Assembly (NCBI RefSeq): GCF_029931775.1
Contig: NC_079322.1
Span: 58,063,853-58,127,852, forward strand
Direction: 5' to 3'
From: Euleptes europaea
Lineage: Eukaryota; Chordata; Lepidosauria; Squamata; Sphaerodactylidae
DNA: 64,000 nucleotides
The position numbers and the translations under genes were made by a program. The stretch's first letter is position 1. The number at the start of each line of letters is the position of its first letter. Positions 53,253 through 63,867 of this stretch are shown here, one piece after another. The notes beneath the pieces were generated by a model, which saw only the letters and a list, made by a program, of their open reading frames with translations, was not told where the DNA came from and did not search any database.

Positions 53253-54224
53253 GTTCATAGACGCATGCTGGGGTGGTGTACTTTGGCAAAACTCTCATGG
53301 AGAATTTTCCTAAGAGTACACACTCAATGCCAATTGGCTATTCAACATTCTGGAACACGGCTATTACACTGATTAAAACAGAAAGGTGGATAGCGAACAC
53401 TTACTTCCCTTATACCAGCACTGCCAATTCATTTGTACCTATGGACTAATGATTCTAATGCAAATTAACAACTGAAAATAGAGAATCTGAGGAGGGTAGT
53501 TCAGTTTAGATCAACAACTGTTGCTTCTAATAAGCCATAACAAAAGAATAAGATCTGATATATAAAAAAGCCAATTCCCAAAATAACCAAGCAGCATAAA
53601 TTAGGTCAGAGCTACAGAAATAGCGACGGGCTTTGTTCTTAGTGGCTTGTACTCTGTTCTCAGTAAAATGAGTGGCAGTTTGGGTTGGCAGTGGAGAAAG
53701 GGTAAGGCCTGCTTTCGCAATCCAGAGCCATGAATAGTCAGGGACCAAGGCAGGTTTTGCCCTTACCCTGATGCCATCCCAGAGTGCATGCCTTTACTGT
53801 CCTCCTATAAGTGAATGGCTGCAATTCATTCTTATGGGGAAATATAAATTGCTGCAAATAGGGGTGGCAACAGATGAAGCTCACACGCCAGCCCTGATCC
53901 TGGGTGACCTGGCCACCAGCAACAGGCCCTTTTTTTCCCCATTCTTCTGGTAGCTTCCGGTGGTGAGAAGGAGGGACTGTATGTTTCCAAAAGACACTTT
54001 GAACCGGAAGAAAATATACTCCCTTCAGAAGATAAATGGAATTGATGCATGCCTCTCTCAAGAATTATCCATAACTGTCAATGAACTCTCTTAATAGCAT
54101 CATCTCTTGTTCCAGTTTAAAGATACAGGATGACGCCATACCAGCATCTTTGAAAAGATGCCCTGATTGCCCTCTTGCTTTGTGAGAATGGGTTGTTAAG
54201 CATTCGTGACTTCCATCTATACTA
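53253..54224. other. Intergenic, nothing recognised
   Basis: Unique-looking, no supportable exon. Confidence 0.4.
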
Positions 54225-54475
54225 GGGTTGCCAGGTCCCAGCTGGCCACCATTGTGAGATGGGGGATAAGGTGACCAGATCCAAGTTAGGAAACACCTGG
54301 AGATTTGGGGATGGAGCTTGGGTAGGACAGGGACCTCAGTGGGGTACACTGCCCAAGAGTCCACCTTCCAAAGCATCAATTTTCTCCAGGGGAATTGATC
54401 TCTGTAGTCCAGAGATGAGCTGTAATTCTGGGGCATCCTCAGGCCCCACCTGAGGGCTGGCATCCTTAACCTATA
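54225..54475. mobile_element. GGTTGCCA-type MITE, diverged
   Basis: TAGGGTTGCCAGGTCCCAGC…, 'GGAATTGATCTCTGTAGTCCAGAGATGAGC' and '…GGGCTGGCATCCTTA'. Related to the copy at 17450. Confidence 0.65.
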
Positions 54476-54997
54476 GCCATGAGCTCCAAAGGTCTGCAAA
54501 AAAGACAGGCTAGTGATGGAATGGGCTGAACTGCCAGAAGGGCACAGTAGCCCCTCTGTATTTCTCATCTGTAAATATGACTGCAATTCTGATGCCTGCT
54601 CTCTAGGAAGGAACAGTTAAGTGCTTTTAATCATAGGCCCCCATTTATGTGACTGCCTTTATGACTCTGCATGCATCAGAGAAAAAGAAGGGTAGTGCCC
54701 CTCCAAGCTTTTTGGCGGGGGTGAGTACAGGATGCCCCTCCAAAAGGACTGGGGTTGCTTTTGCCAGGTCCACTTACCTCTGCAACTCTAAATTCCAGAG
54801 CAGAAAGTTGACTACCAAAGGGTTAGCCACACATACTCTTCAAGCTGACTCACTTCTATTGGCCTGTACAGCTTGCAACAGACTTCTGTCTGACAGAATA
54901 CTATTTACAGTTTCCTTGTTCTGGGGACACTGGGCTACAGCTAGGGAATGCATGGCTAGAATTTCCTGCCATGTTATGTCTTCCTGAAATAATAATA
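54476..54997. other. Intergenic, nothing recognised
   Basis: Ends in a short (AAT)n at 54988-54999. Confidence 0.4.
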
Positions 54998-55512
54998 ATA
55001 ACAGAACCATAGAGTTGGAAGGGACCACCATGGTCATCTAGTCCAACTCCCTGTACAATGCATGAAGTTCACAACTACCTCCCCTCCATACCCCAGTGAC
55101 CCCTACTCCATGCCCAGAAGATGGCCAAGATGCCCTCCCTCTAATGATCTGCCTAAGGTCATAGAATCAGCATTGCTGACAGATGGCCATGTAGCCTCTG
55201 CTTAAAAACCTCCAGGGAAGGAAAGCTCACCACCTCCCGAGGAAGCTTGTTCCACCAAGGAACCACTCTGTTAGAAAATTCTTCCTAATGTCTAGACAGA
55301 AACTCCTTTGATTTAATTTCAACCCATCAGTGCTGATCCGACCTTCTGGGGCAACAGAAAACAACTCAGCACCATCCTCTATATGACAGCCCTTCAAATA
55401 CTTGAAGATGGTTATTCTGTCACCCCTCAGTCTTCTCCCCTTCAGGCTAATACCCAGCTCCTTCAACCTTTCCTCATAGGACTTGGTCTCCAGACCCCTG
55501 ACAAGAACAAGC
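54998..55512 (-). mobile_element. CR1 LINE 3' end
   Basis: ACCATAGAGTTGGAAGGGACC… through the conserved block (minus frame reads …LETKSYEERLKELG…LDIRKNFLTEWF…) to 55512. Longest CR1 piece, 515 bp. Confidence 0.93.
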
Positions 55513-55540
55513 ATGTGTCCATTTGCAGACAGATCATGAT

Positions 55541-55692
55541 GGGTAGCTCTGTTAGTCTGTCAATAGCAGTAGAAAAGAGCAAGAACCCTGTGGCACCTTA
55601 AAGATTTAACAACATTTCTGGCAGGGCATGAGCTTTCTTGAGCCATAGGTCAAGAAGTCTTTAAGGTGCTACTGGACTCTTGCTCTTTTCTA
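55541..55692. repeat. Inverted dimer of 'GGTGCTACTGGACTC' repeat
   Basis: 'GGGTAGCTCTGTTAGTCTGTCAATAGCAGTAG…GGCACCTTAAAG' then 'TCTTTAAGGTGCTACTGGACTCTTGCTCTTTTCTATTGC' inverted. Confidence 0.7.
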
Positions 55693-56197
55693 TTGCATTT
55701 GCAGGCAGTTATCAGAAGAAATGTTCTATTTTTCCATTACCCTCCTTCATGGAGACTAATAAGGTTGCCAGATGAATTTATGAAAGGGATAATCAAACCA
55801 AATAAAGCCTACATTTGATGGGCAAGCAACAGGAAGAAGGGAGAGGGAGGAAAAAGGACCCTTTCGGCTTCACCTATGGGCATTAGTTACCAATAACCAG
55901 TTTACATAATTTCCACCAACCCACACTTCTGTATTGCGCTAAGTTGATGCTGGGAAGTAACTTCTTCTCCAGACAAATGTTCTTTTATTTTTTCCTCCCA
56001 ACCATCACATTTTTTGTTACTGCTTTTCATTTTAACAAATGTACAGACCATCAACAGAAGTAAAATCTCACCTACCTTACCCTTTTGCTCCAAAGCTAAC
56101 CAGAAACTTACAGCAAAGAGAAGGAAGAAAGGAAATAAATAAATAAATTGTGAGTGAGAATGAAGAGAAAGAAGAGGTAAAGAGAGAGAAAGGGAAT

Positions 56198-56236
<39 letters not shown>

Positions 56237-57639
56237 TGAGGTCAGATGCCCACCAACTAATGGAACCACCAACTAAGCTTTCATACTTAAAGAAACCCAG
56301 GAACCTCTGCCAAACAGATGTGTACGTTTAAGGAGTGACAGAATCCCCAGGTCACAGGACAGATGACAGAAAGCCAGATGAGCTGCACAGTACAGACCAG
56401 GAAGGTCAGACATTCACCACAAATGCTTCCAAACACCCATGACCTGCAGCCATATCCAACAGAGAGAGAAAATAATGCAGTGGTCAGGAGAGGAAAAGCA
56501 GCACTTAATCTTGTATCATTCCAGGCTTCATCCAGCGGAGAGTAAGTTTCTCTTTTGTTCACACAGGTCACCAATCCTTTCCCTTTCTTATCTACCAGTC
56601 CACCCTGATTCACACCCATTCTGATTTTAAAAAAATTATAAAAATGTAGAACCTGAAAGAACTTGGCGGTCTGGTGCGGCTCTGAGAAAAGAGGTCACCA
56701 CTGATGAGCCCCCGTCACCATACAATATCTGCTTCGACAGGAGTTCAAGGGGCACAGCTGGCTCACAACAGCCCAGCAGCCTTGCAAGATGTTTAGGGAA
56801 ACCCCGCCCCCTGTCCAGTTTGGAACGGGAGCAAATTATGATCCAGCCACTTTGAAGTCTCATTGACTCCAATGGGGAAGAGTTAAGATGAACGGAGCTC
56901 TCTGGCAGATGTTGCTAAGGTTTCCTAGGGTGTACTGTCCCCCAATTTGATAGTTGCAATTTTGTTTTCTTCTCCGGCCCAACTTTCCATGGCTCCAAAG
57001 ACAAGATCAATGGCTAAATCATACGCATGCCACTTCTAAGTTTCATGCTGCAAAGAGGTTAACAGTAATGAGCGGGATATGGATTTCAAATTTATTAAGA
57101 CTTTCTTGTCATGGGCTTGGAATGGTCTGTCAGATCTGACCTTCCTCTTAACCCCTTCTTCTTGGGCTGATGAAGTTATTTGAAATAGGAACAAACAAAG
57201 TAATCTGACAGAATAGTTAGTGTTGTTTCTGTGCATCAGATACTTCTGTTTGTGCTTTCTCTTATTGACCAGCTGCCGTAAAGAGTCACTGTTGTTCAGC
57301 GCTTTTATCTGAGGGATCCATGCCTTCCTTGCTCATTAAGACTGTATCTAAAGATTACAGTGCAAACAACGCCTTGCCAGGCGGACTGTGAGAAAAGTCC
57401 TCTTGAGTACATAGAATGAAACTGTGGTTTCTATCACACAATGAGGGGCTTAGATGCTCTCTCTCGCCCATCCTGTTTTATCAATGCTCATCTAGTGATA
57501 ATGCAAAAGAAGGCCCAGTGAGGAAGGGAGCAAATTATGATCAAGTCCATTGATCATGTCTCTACAGCTGCTACTGTAATCCCAGACACATTTACTTGGG
57601 CATAAATCCATCAAACATACTGAGATTGACATGCATAGG
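55693..57639. other. Intergenic; (GA)n(GACA)n at 56185-56236
   Basis: About 1.9 kb without a named repeat other than the microsatellite. No exon supported. Confidence 0.4.
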
Positions 57640-57886
57640 AATAGTGGTTAAGAGCAGTGGTTTGGAGTGGTAGACTCTGACCTGGTGAACTTGATTTGTT
57701 TCCCCACTTCTACACATGAAGCCAGCTTGGTGACCTTGGGCTGGTCACACTCTCTCAGCCTCACCTACCTCTCAGGGTGTCTGTTGTGGGGAGGGGAAGG
57801 GAAGGCGATTGTAAGCCGGTTTGATTCTTCCTTAAGAGGCAGAGAAACTCGGCATATAAAAACCAACTCTTCTTCCTCCTCCTCTG
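57640..57886 (+). mobile_element. tRNA-type SINE (family A)
   Basis: AATAGTGGTTAAGAGCAGTGG head to CTCGGCATATAAAAACCAACTC and CTT/CCT tail. Confidence 0.88.
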
Positions 57887-57990
57887 CATAGCAACCCTTG
57901 GTGGTCTCCCATCCAAGTACTAACCATGGCCAACCCTGCTTAGCTTCCCAGCCCTGAGAAGCTGAGACTAAGCTGGGCTATTCAGGCTGC
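57887..57990 (-). mobile_element. 5S-derived SINE fragment
   Basis: Minus strand: …CAGGGTTGGCCATGGTTAGTACTTGGATGGGAGACCACC…; 5S-like core, tail missing; it abuts the preceding SINE. Confidence 0.65.
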
Positions 57991-58535
57991 TGCCAGGTGC
58001 TGGTAACGCCCCTTTCTGTATTCCTGTATAGACAGCAAAAACAGCCTGTTTATGAAATCCCTGGCCGGCTATCATACATGGCTGTTAAACTACCTTCAGC
58101 TTGCTGCTCACAAGTAGGGTAGGCCTGAGTCAGAACTGCCTTCACTCTGGAGGCCTTGACCCTGGGTAATCGGGAATTGGGGGTTGCTTTACAGATTGGT
58201 CTCTGCCCAGCTCAGCAAACAGGGAGAACTGCTTTCACTGTCCCTCTCCTGCTTATTGTCTGATTATAATCTTATCTTGTTTCCTTATCTATTAACTAAT
58301 GTTCTGATTTGTTGTTTGAGTCTTCTGCAGCCTGCTTTTATGCATGCTTACTTAGAATAAAATCTCATTGAATTCTGTAAGGCTTGTTCCACTGGTTAGG
58401 ACTGCAGCCTTGATAGTGTTTTCCCCCAACATTTTTTACATGCTTGTGAATTGCTAAAATGTTTTTGCGCATGCTTCTGTACTACCCATGAGAAAGCAGG
58501 ACAGACAGGTATTTTAAACAAGCCAAGAGTAATCA
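57991..58535. other. Intergenic; partial near-palindromic element
   Basis: 58336-58420 (GCATGCTTACTTAGAATAAAATCTCATTGAATTC…) loosely matches the ~90-bp palindromic element. Otherwise unassigned. Confidence 0.4.
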
Positions 58536-59265
58536 ATGGGTGGGAAGGCAGAGATCTTGAAGGACGCTGTGCTTCCCACCTTCGATGGGGTTCAACTGAC
58601 TCTTGTTGACTCAGTTAAGAGCCTTGGGGTTATCCCGGACCCAGCATTACTCTTGGAGAAGCAAATTAATCCAGTCACAATAAATACTTCCTTCCATCTC
58701 ATTTTAGCTTGGAAGATAGTCCCCTGCCTTGATTTGGCTGATCTGGCCTCTTGGATCCATGCCATGGTAACATCGAGACGGCTACTGTTAATTTACTCTA
58801 CATAGGTCTTCCCTTGAAGTCAACTTGGAGATTTCAGTTGGTACAGAATGCCACAGCTCAGATATTATTCGAAGCTAAGCAGAGCATGCATATATCACTC
58901 CCATTCTGCAATCACTCAGTTGGCTGCACATCAGCTACCAGGTTCAATTCAAGGTCTTGGCTATCACGTACAAAGCCCTTCATAGCCTTGGACCCTTGTA
59001 TCTTCACGACTGCTTCTCCTATGCTCTGCCACAACAGGTGCTCATCTGAGCAGGGCTTTCTGCAGGTTCCACCAAGCAAATGGGCAAGAACAAAAACTGC
59101 CCTTCGAGGTGCCTTCTCTGTTGTGGTCCCACCTTATGGAAAGGCCTAACTGATGAGGTTACAAAGGATCCCAATCTCCTGGCTTTCCACAAACTATGTA
59201 AAACATAATTATTCAAGAGGGCATTTTTATACAGCTAAATAGCACTATAGTATAATGGAAAGGTT
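58536..59265 (+). mobile_element. L2-like LINE, C-terminal coding remnant and 3' UTR
   Basis: Fragments of frame read …VKSLGVIPDPALLLEKQI…, …DLADLASWIHAMVTSR…, …GLPLKSTWRFQLVQNATAQILF…: the post-reverse-transcriptase region of L2-type ORF2 proteins. The frame changes at least once, so it is inactive. Confidence 0.88.
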
Positions 59266-59282
59266 CAGAAAGTTGCTTTAAA

Positions 59283-59395
59283 GAGGAGTTTATTTTTATA
59301 TGCCGATTTTCTCTTATCTTTTTTAAGGAGAATCAAACTGGCTTACAATCTCCTTCCCTTCCTGTCCCCACGACAGACACCTTGGCCAACTTTTC
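59283..59395 (-). mobile_element. tRNA-type SINE (family A) fragment
   Basis: GAGTTTATTTTTATATGCCG…AATCAAACTGGCTTACAATCTCC…ACAGACACC; head missing. Confidence 0.75.
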
Positions 59396-59899
59396 ACAGA
59401 AGATTTTGCTGTTCTCTTGCCGTGGAGCAAAAAAAACCCTGATTTTTTTTAAAAAATTAATGGGTGCGAGTCATCCCCGTCAATCTTGAAGTAGTTTCGG
59501 TTTTTCATGGGAACAAAGCATGCAGTACAACGGTTTGGTCTGTCCCCTTTGCTGGAGCCCTCCCCTTCCGACAAGCTCATTGTTTATGCCAGCCCCTAAC
59601 TCCGCCCAAGCTCTGCCCAGCGGATTACCTGTGCAGTTCACCTCTGTGGACATGGCCCCAGAGCAAAAAACAAGCACCAGTCCCTCTGGTTTCCTTATAT
59701 AATTTTTCTATTTACCATGCTTCCTGTTCTCCCCCCCCCCCCCATACTTGGCCACACTCTCCCCCCTTTCCCAGACTTTGCTCCGGCTGTCCAGTGACAG
59801 GAACTTCCATCCAAGAGGGCTGGCAGCCTTGGGGGCGAGCCTTGGTGGCAAGCGCTCAGGAGACCAAACTGCTCGACTCTGCTTTCATGCAACCGAATG
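59396..59899. other. Intergenic, nothing recognised
   Basis: Poly-C at 59731-59745; no gene recognised. Confidence 0.4.
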
Positions 59900-60020
59900 T
59901 ACGGGGAGTTTTGCCTTGGATGTGCCACTCTCTGGATGCACAGTTTCCTTATCCGAATTCTCAAAACTCAACAGTAAGCCCCCAAAGCAGAGTTTCGAGC
60001 ATTTGGATGAGGAAATGTGC
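59900..60020. mobile_element. GGCC-type hairpin element, truncated
   Basis: ACGGGGAGTTTTGCCTTGGATGTGCC … GCATTTGGATGAGGAAATGTGCC; lacks both outer ends. Confidence 0.78.
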
Positions 60021-60095
60021 CCCGATCCAGCCCCAGTGCATCAGGAGAGAGAGGAGGAGACCCAGAGCAGGCTGGCTGCCCCTCTTCAGAAGGGT

Positions 60096-60271
60096 GACGG
60101 GAGGGAGTTTTGCCTTGGATTTGCCGCTCTCAGGATGCACATTTTCCTCATCTGAATTCTCTAAACTCAACAATAACCCCCCAAAGCAGAGTTTTGATAA
60201 TTTGGATGGGGAAATGTGCATCTAAAGAGAGGAAAACCCAAGGCAAAACCTCCCATGATGCATAAATGGCC
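60096..60271. mobile_element. GGCC-ended hairpin element, left end truncated
   Basis: GACGGGAGGGAGTTTTGCCT … CCCAAGGCAAAACCTCCCATGATGCATAAATGGCC. Confidence 0.85.
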
Positions 60272-60844
60272 AAACACTCTCCCTTCCCTTTGTAGCATGC
60301 CGATCCATCCTGTCTCGGAGGGAGGCTGTCCCCCCAGCATGATCCCCTAAACAGACACCCCCCCCCCTGCAAGAATGAATGACCAGGCTCGCTTAGGTTA
60401 GCAAAGCTGCGGCACTCGCTCTCCGAAGAACAAAGAGTATGATCTGCAGCAGCTATGTGCCGCCCTGCACTCCTATGAAGACGAAACGCACACATCTCTG
60501 GCTGGAAGAGTTCTGCGGATGTGGAATGGCAGCCTGCAATACTTGTCGGAGCACAAAACTCCCCTTCTCCAATCACCATTCATGTGGGCGGGGAGTCACA
60601 GGGAGGGAGGAGAAATTTGCCTGCATGGGTGGGGAGAATAGATCCAAATCCAGGAGTTTTTCATGGAACTCTGCAACAGAAAGGGCGGAGCAAGCGCAAA
60701 GATCGCACCAACACAGGTTTAAGATGCTGCGGGGATGCTGCAAATTTTGTGCTCCAATCCGCAGCAGCTGTGAAAAATCAAAAATTAGCTGCGCAGCAAC
60801 AAAGCATGGAAACCGCGGCAAACAGCCATGAATAAATGACCCTT
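60272..60844. other. Intergenic, possibly another repeat
   Basis: 60760-60836 (…GTGAAAAATCAAAAATTAGCTGCGCAGC…CATGAATAAATGACC) ends in the same ATAAATGRCC style as the hairpin family but has no visible partner arm. Poly-C at 60358-60368. Confidence 0.35.
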
Positions 60845-60990
60845 GTGTAGGTGAGGCTGAGAGTGTTTGGACACAACTGTGACTAGCCCAAAGTCACCCA
60901 GCAGGCTTCATGTGGAGGAGTGGGGAAACCAACCCGGTTCTCCAGACTAGAGTCCATCGCTCCTAACCACTGCATTACACTGGTGTAGTA
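60845..60990 (-). mobile_element. tRNA-type SINE (family A) fragment
   Basis: GTAGGTGAGGCTGAGAGTG…GACTAGCCCAAAGTCACCC…GTGGAGGAGTGGGG… to the head complement. Confidence 0.85.
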
Positions 60991-61009
60991 TAGTATATAC
61001 ATGGTGTGG

Positions 61010-61240
61010 TATAGTACATGCTATTTGTTGTTGTATTATCCTACTGCGTAATTTCTACTTTGCTTAACATGTCTTATTATTTTAGCTTTGTTTCAAATTT
61101 CTGATTTGGGCTCAGATTTCTGCAATCCTAATCCTTTTACATTGCTCATTGGATGTTCCATCCTGCTGACTGCATTGACTTACACTTTTTGAGCACTTAG
61201 ACTGAGAAAGGCAGGCTATAAATAATGTAGATTAAAAAAT
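61010..61240 (+). mobile_element. L2-like LINE 3' end
   Basis: '…TTTCTGCAATCCTAATCCTTTTACATTGCTC…' and 'GACTGAGAAAGGCAGGCTATAAATAATG' as at 53060-53250. Confidence 0.78.
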
Positions 61241-61470
61241 GGAAGGTATCTGGGTTGGAAAAACATCTTGAGATGGGAGCAGGCTCCTCTCACTAATGGA
61301 AAACGTCTCTGCTAACAGACCAGATCCTTTACACCCAATGTAATTTTGGACAGGTGAGGCACCTTTAATACAATAGTGTTAACAAGAGAGACAACAAAAG
61401 ACCGAGATGGATAGCTTGATACCACATATGATTAATATATGTTCTACTTCTAAGAAACGTCATTACTTAC

Positions 61471-61570
61471 CACCTTCCATTATGCTTGGAATTTCTACTG
61501 TGACCGAAGGTTTTGAGACATTTGAGCCTTCTTCATTCGTCTTTGCAGCTTCACGAGAGCTTATCTTGGG
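61471..61570 (-). CDS. Internal coding exon of minus-strand gene (third visible)
   Basis: Acceptor TTCATGTTCAG|CCCAAG and donor GGAAGGTG|GTAAGT (GT at 61470-61469). The 100-nt exon stays open in the phase carried over from the upstream exon: PKISSREAAKTNEEG… to …VTVEIPSIMEG, ending one base into the next codon. It is hydrophilic and Ser/Glu/Lys-rich, as in a disordered tail. I do not recognise the protein. In mammals the gene downstream of PTF1A and on the opposite strand is C10orf67, whose 3' end points toward PTF1A, so position makes that the leading candidate. No further exon nearer PTF1A could be identified. Confidence 0.55.
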
Positions 61571-62275
61571 CTGAACATGAAAAATGTTCTTATTGAAACC
61601 ATTCAAAGACCACTGCACAATTAAATTTCAGGAAATGGATTAAATACATCAAAGAATACTTGTGGTTCATTGTGATGGTGACAATGCACATTTACCGACT
61701 CCCAGGCATTGTAAAACAAGACAATGGAGACTAATGGGAATATCAACCTTACCAAAAGAAACAAAAATAAATAAATGACACAATCAACCCAATGAAACAG
61801 TTTGTACATCATCTCATATAATTTTACGATCTTGCCTTAGCTTTCATTGACAAAAAGTTCCCTGGCCTCTCCTCTTAGAAAGAGCTTCACAGTGGTAGTG
61901 CTAGGCAAGATAGCACTCTGCTTGAGATGTTAGCGGGCTGCAGTACTGAGCCAGGCAGACCAACGATTCGATTCAGTAAAGCACACTCACATGGTCTCAG
62001 ACTTTTTTTGTGTGCAAAAAGGTCCTAGTGTGCAGGTACCAGTCATGAGACCCCTGCACTTCCTTCTAAATATTCAGTTCCCCCACTTCTGATGTATTCA
62101 CCAAGACCAAATAACAAAATTCTCTTGAAGAGATATGTCCCAGATTCAGTATGTTCTTCTGGTATGCATGCACAGTTCTGAAAAAAGCCCTGCCAACTTT
62201 GACTGATCAAATGGTTGGAGTGTGGGTGAAGATGTTACACTAATTCAAACAAACAAACAAAAAAGCCATACATAC
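61571..62275. other. Intron of minus-strand gene
   Basis: Non-coding between two candidate exons; 61930-61990 resembles an old family B SINE tail (TACTGAGCCAGGCAGACC…GATTCAGTAAAGC). Otherwise unassigned. Confidence 0.45.
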
Positions 62276-62353
62276 CAGAGATGGATACTGCACATATAAC
62301 GAACTTGGATTCTTTTTGCGTACAGGGTGCTCTATATGAAGAGGATTAAAATT
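62276..62353 (-). CDS. Internal coding exon of minus-strand gene (second visible)
   Basis: Acceptor ATGTTCCTTCCAG|AATTTT with a good pyrimidine tract, donor TCTCTG|GTATGT (GT at 62275-62274). The 78-nt exon is exactly 26 codons, phase 0 at both ends: NFNPLHIEHPVRKKN… to …LYVQYPSL. It joins in frame to the exon on either side. Too short to classify by sequence; assigned to the same gene as 63095-63179 and 61471-61570 on strand, spacing (about 0.7 kb introns) and phase. Confidence 0.58.
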
Positions 62354-62474
62354 CTGGAAGGAACATACAGAATACCAGTTAAACCTTTTTGTTGCTTACA
62401 ATGCCACATGCTATAGTTTTAAGACAGGAAGTACTATAATTGCCCTGAACTTTAATGTAGCTACATAGGACCAC

Positions 62475-62674
62475 GGAGGGAAGGCGGAATGGTATAGCCG
62501 AATCTCATCAGATCTTGGAAGCTAAGCAGGGTCAGTACTTGAAAGGGAGACCTCCAAGGAAGACTCTGCAGAGAAGGCAATGGCAAACCACCTCTGCTTC
62601 TCACTTGCCTTGAAAGCCCTTTGGTGGGGTTGCCATAAGTCAGCCGCATCCTGACGGCACTTTACACACACACT
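62475..62674 (+). mobile_element. 5S rRNA-derived SINE, subfamily II, with target duplication
   Basis: GGCGGAATGGTATAGCCGAATC head, 5S-like TCTTGGAAGCTAAGCAGGGTCAG, Bov-B tail (GGTTGCCATAAGTCAGCCGC…GACGGCACTTTACACACACAC). Flanked by TAGGACCAC (62466-62474 and 62675-62683). Lies in an intron of the minus-strand gene. Confidence 0.9.
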
Positions 62675-63094
62675 TAGGACCACAGTCTTCATTCAGGAAG
62701 GAAAGACCAAATAACATTAAAAAAATAAAAATCAAATTACAGAATTTGATCCTCCTCCTGATTTGTTTACCTTTTGGCTCAAGTTGTTTTAACCAATTTC
62801 AGCCGAAATAGAAAACCGGGACCAGTGGTACAGTGACAGAAAAACAAATCCAGATGCTGAGTAAATACTGGCACCTAAAACGCCAGGCCTAGTGAATGCC
62901 ATCTGAGTTGGTACAGAAGTCTGGAAGCATGTTTTTCCGGTGATCTGCTTGCAGCCATCCAACCCAAATAAACCCAGTTCTGTCCTCCTATTTGCCTATT
63001 AAAAAGTCTCATTAGTCTCCAAGTTTGCAACAACATCAAAAATTTTGCTCCCCTGGTTAATGAACCCAACAAAGCGTTTCTTGTCTGTACATAC
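62675..63094. other. Intron of minus-strand gene
   Basis: No repeat recognised apart from the SINE's duplicated target site. Confidence 0.45.
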
Positions 63095-63179
63095 CCTATC
63101 ACTGAGCAATGAGCGTCTAAATTTTGCTGACTGACGCAACGAGTGTCTAAGAAACATCTCATCCTTAATGGCATGTAAG
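63095..63179 (-). CDS. Internal coding exon of minus-strand gene (first visible)
   Basis: Acceptor CCTTTTCCCCCTGCAG|CTTACATG, with a strong pyrimidine tract, and donor AGTGATAGG|GTATGT (GT at 63094-63093). 85 nt: one base closing a codon, then 28 codons LHAIKDEMFLRHSLRQSAKF… to …RRSLLSDR, ending in phase 0. The peptide is basic and helix-prone. Of the three exons this has the best splice signals and most protein-like composition. Identity unproven; C10orf67 homologue is possible from gene order only. Earlier exons should lie to the right of the window. Confidence 0.62.
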
Positions 63180-63595
63180 CTGCAGGGGGAAAAGGACATG
63201 ATTAAATTCAATTCTCAAGACTGTGTAATTGGCCAACAGCTTTCTTTAGCCATTATTTTAAAAACGTGTGGCTGGGATTGGGCGCCTGGTGGGAGTTCGG
63301 ATTATTTTATTTAAACAGCTGACCTCCAACCCCCTTGCCAAATCACAAACTGATTTAGGAACTCCTCACAGTTTCGAAAGCAGTGTGCTGTGCGGCAAGC
63401 AGGGAAGCAGAGTGAGAGGGTGCTGCTGCTTGAGAAAGGTAACCCCCGGCCTAACGTTTAAACTAACAAACAAAAAACAAAAAACTAAGGACATACTGCA
63501 AAACCGGGTTGTTCATCCCTGCGATGACAAACTACGCTCCTAGAGCCTGCATCTTCATCATGTTTCCATCCATAGCTCTTCCTGAGTGACACACC
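63180..63595. other. Intron or intergenic, nothing recognised
   Basis: Contains a + strand GAGAAAG|GTAACC donor-like site near 63436 with no gene to attach it to. Confidence 0.35.
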
Positions 63596-63599
63596 ACAA

Positions 63600-63815
63600 T
63601 GGGAAGCCATGTTAGTCTGTCACTAGCAGCAGAAAAGAGTAGGAGTCCAGTAGCACCCTAAAGACTAACAAAATTTCTGGCAGGGTATGAGCTTTCGTGA
63701 GCCACAGCCCGCTTCTTCAGATATCTGAAGAATATCTCATGAAAGCTCATACCCTGTCAGAAATTTTGTTAGTCTTTAAGGTGCTACTGGACTCCTTCTG
63801 TTTTCTACTGAGTGA
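63600..63815. repeat. Inverted dimer of 'GGTGCTACTGGACTC' repeat
   Basis: Left unit 63600-63716 (GGGAAGCCATGTTAGTCTGTC…AGTCCAGTAGCACCCTAAAGACTAACAAAATTTC…) and right unit 63720-63815 as its reverse complement, meeting at TCTTCAGATATCTGAAGA, a perfect 18-bp palindrome. Confidence 0.8.
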
Positions 63816-63867
63816 TACAGGTAGAGAAACCTGTAAACCTCTTTACAAGCAATCTTTCTGATTCATG

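Noticed and set aside
56360-56430. Possible terminal exon of the right-end minus-strand gene (acceptor near 56435, short frame to stop)
   Set aside because: Only about 12 codons, 5 kb away, and such sites occur often by chance.
59464-60225. 253-codon + frame
   Set aside because: Runs through two hairpin-element copies and unrelated DNA; composition is not protein-like.
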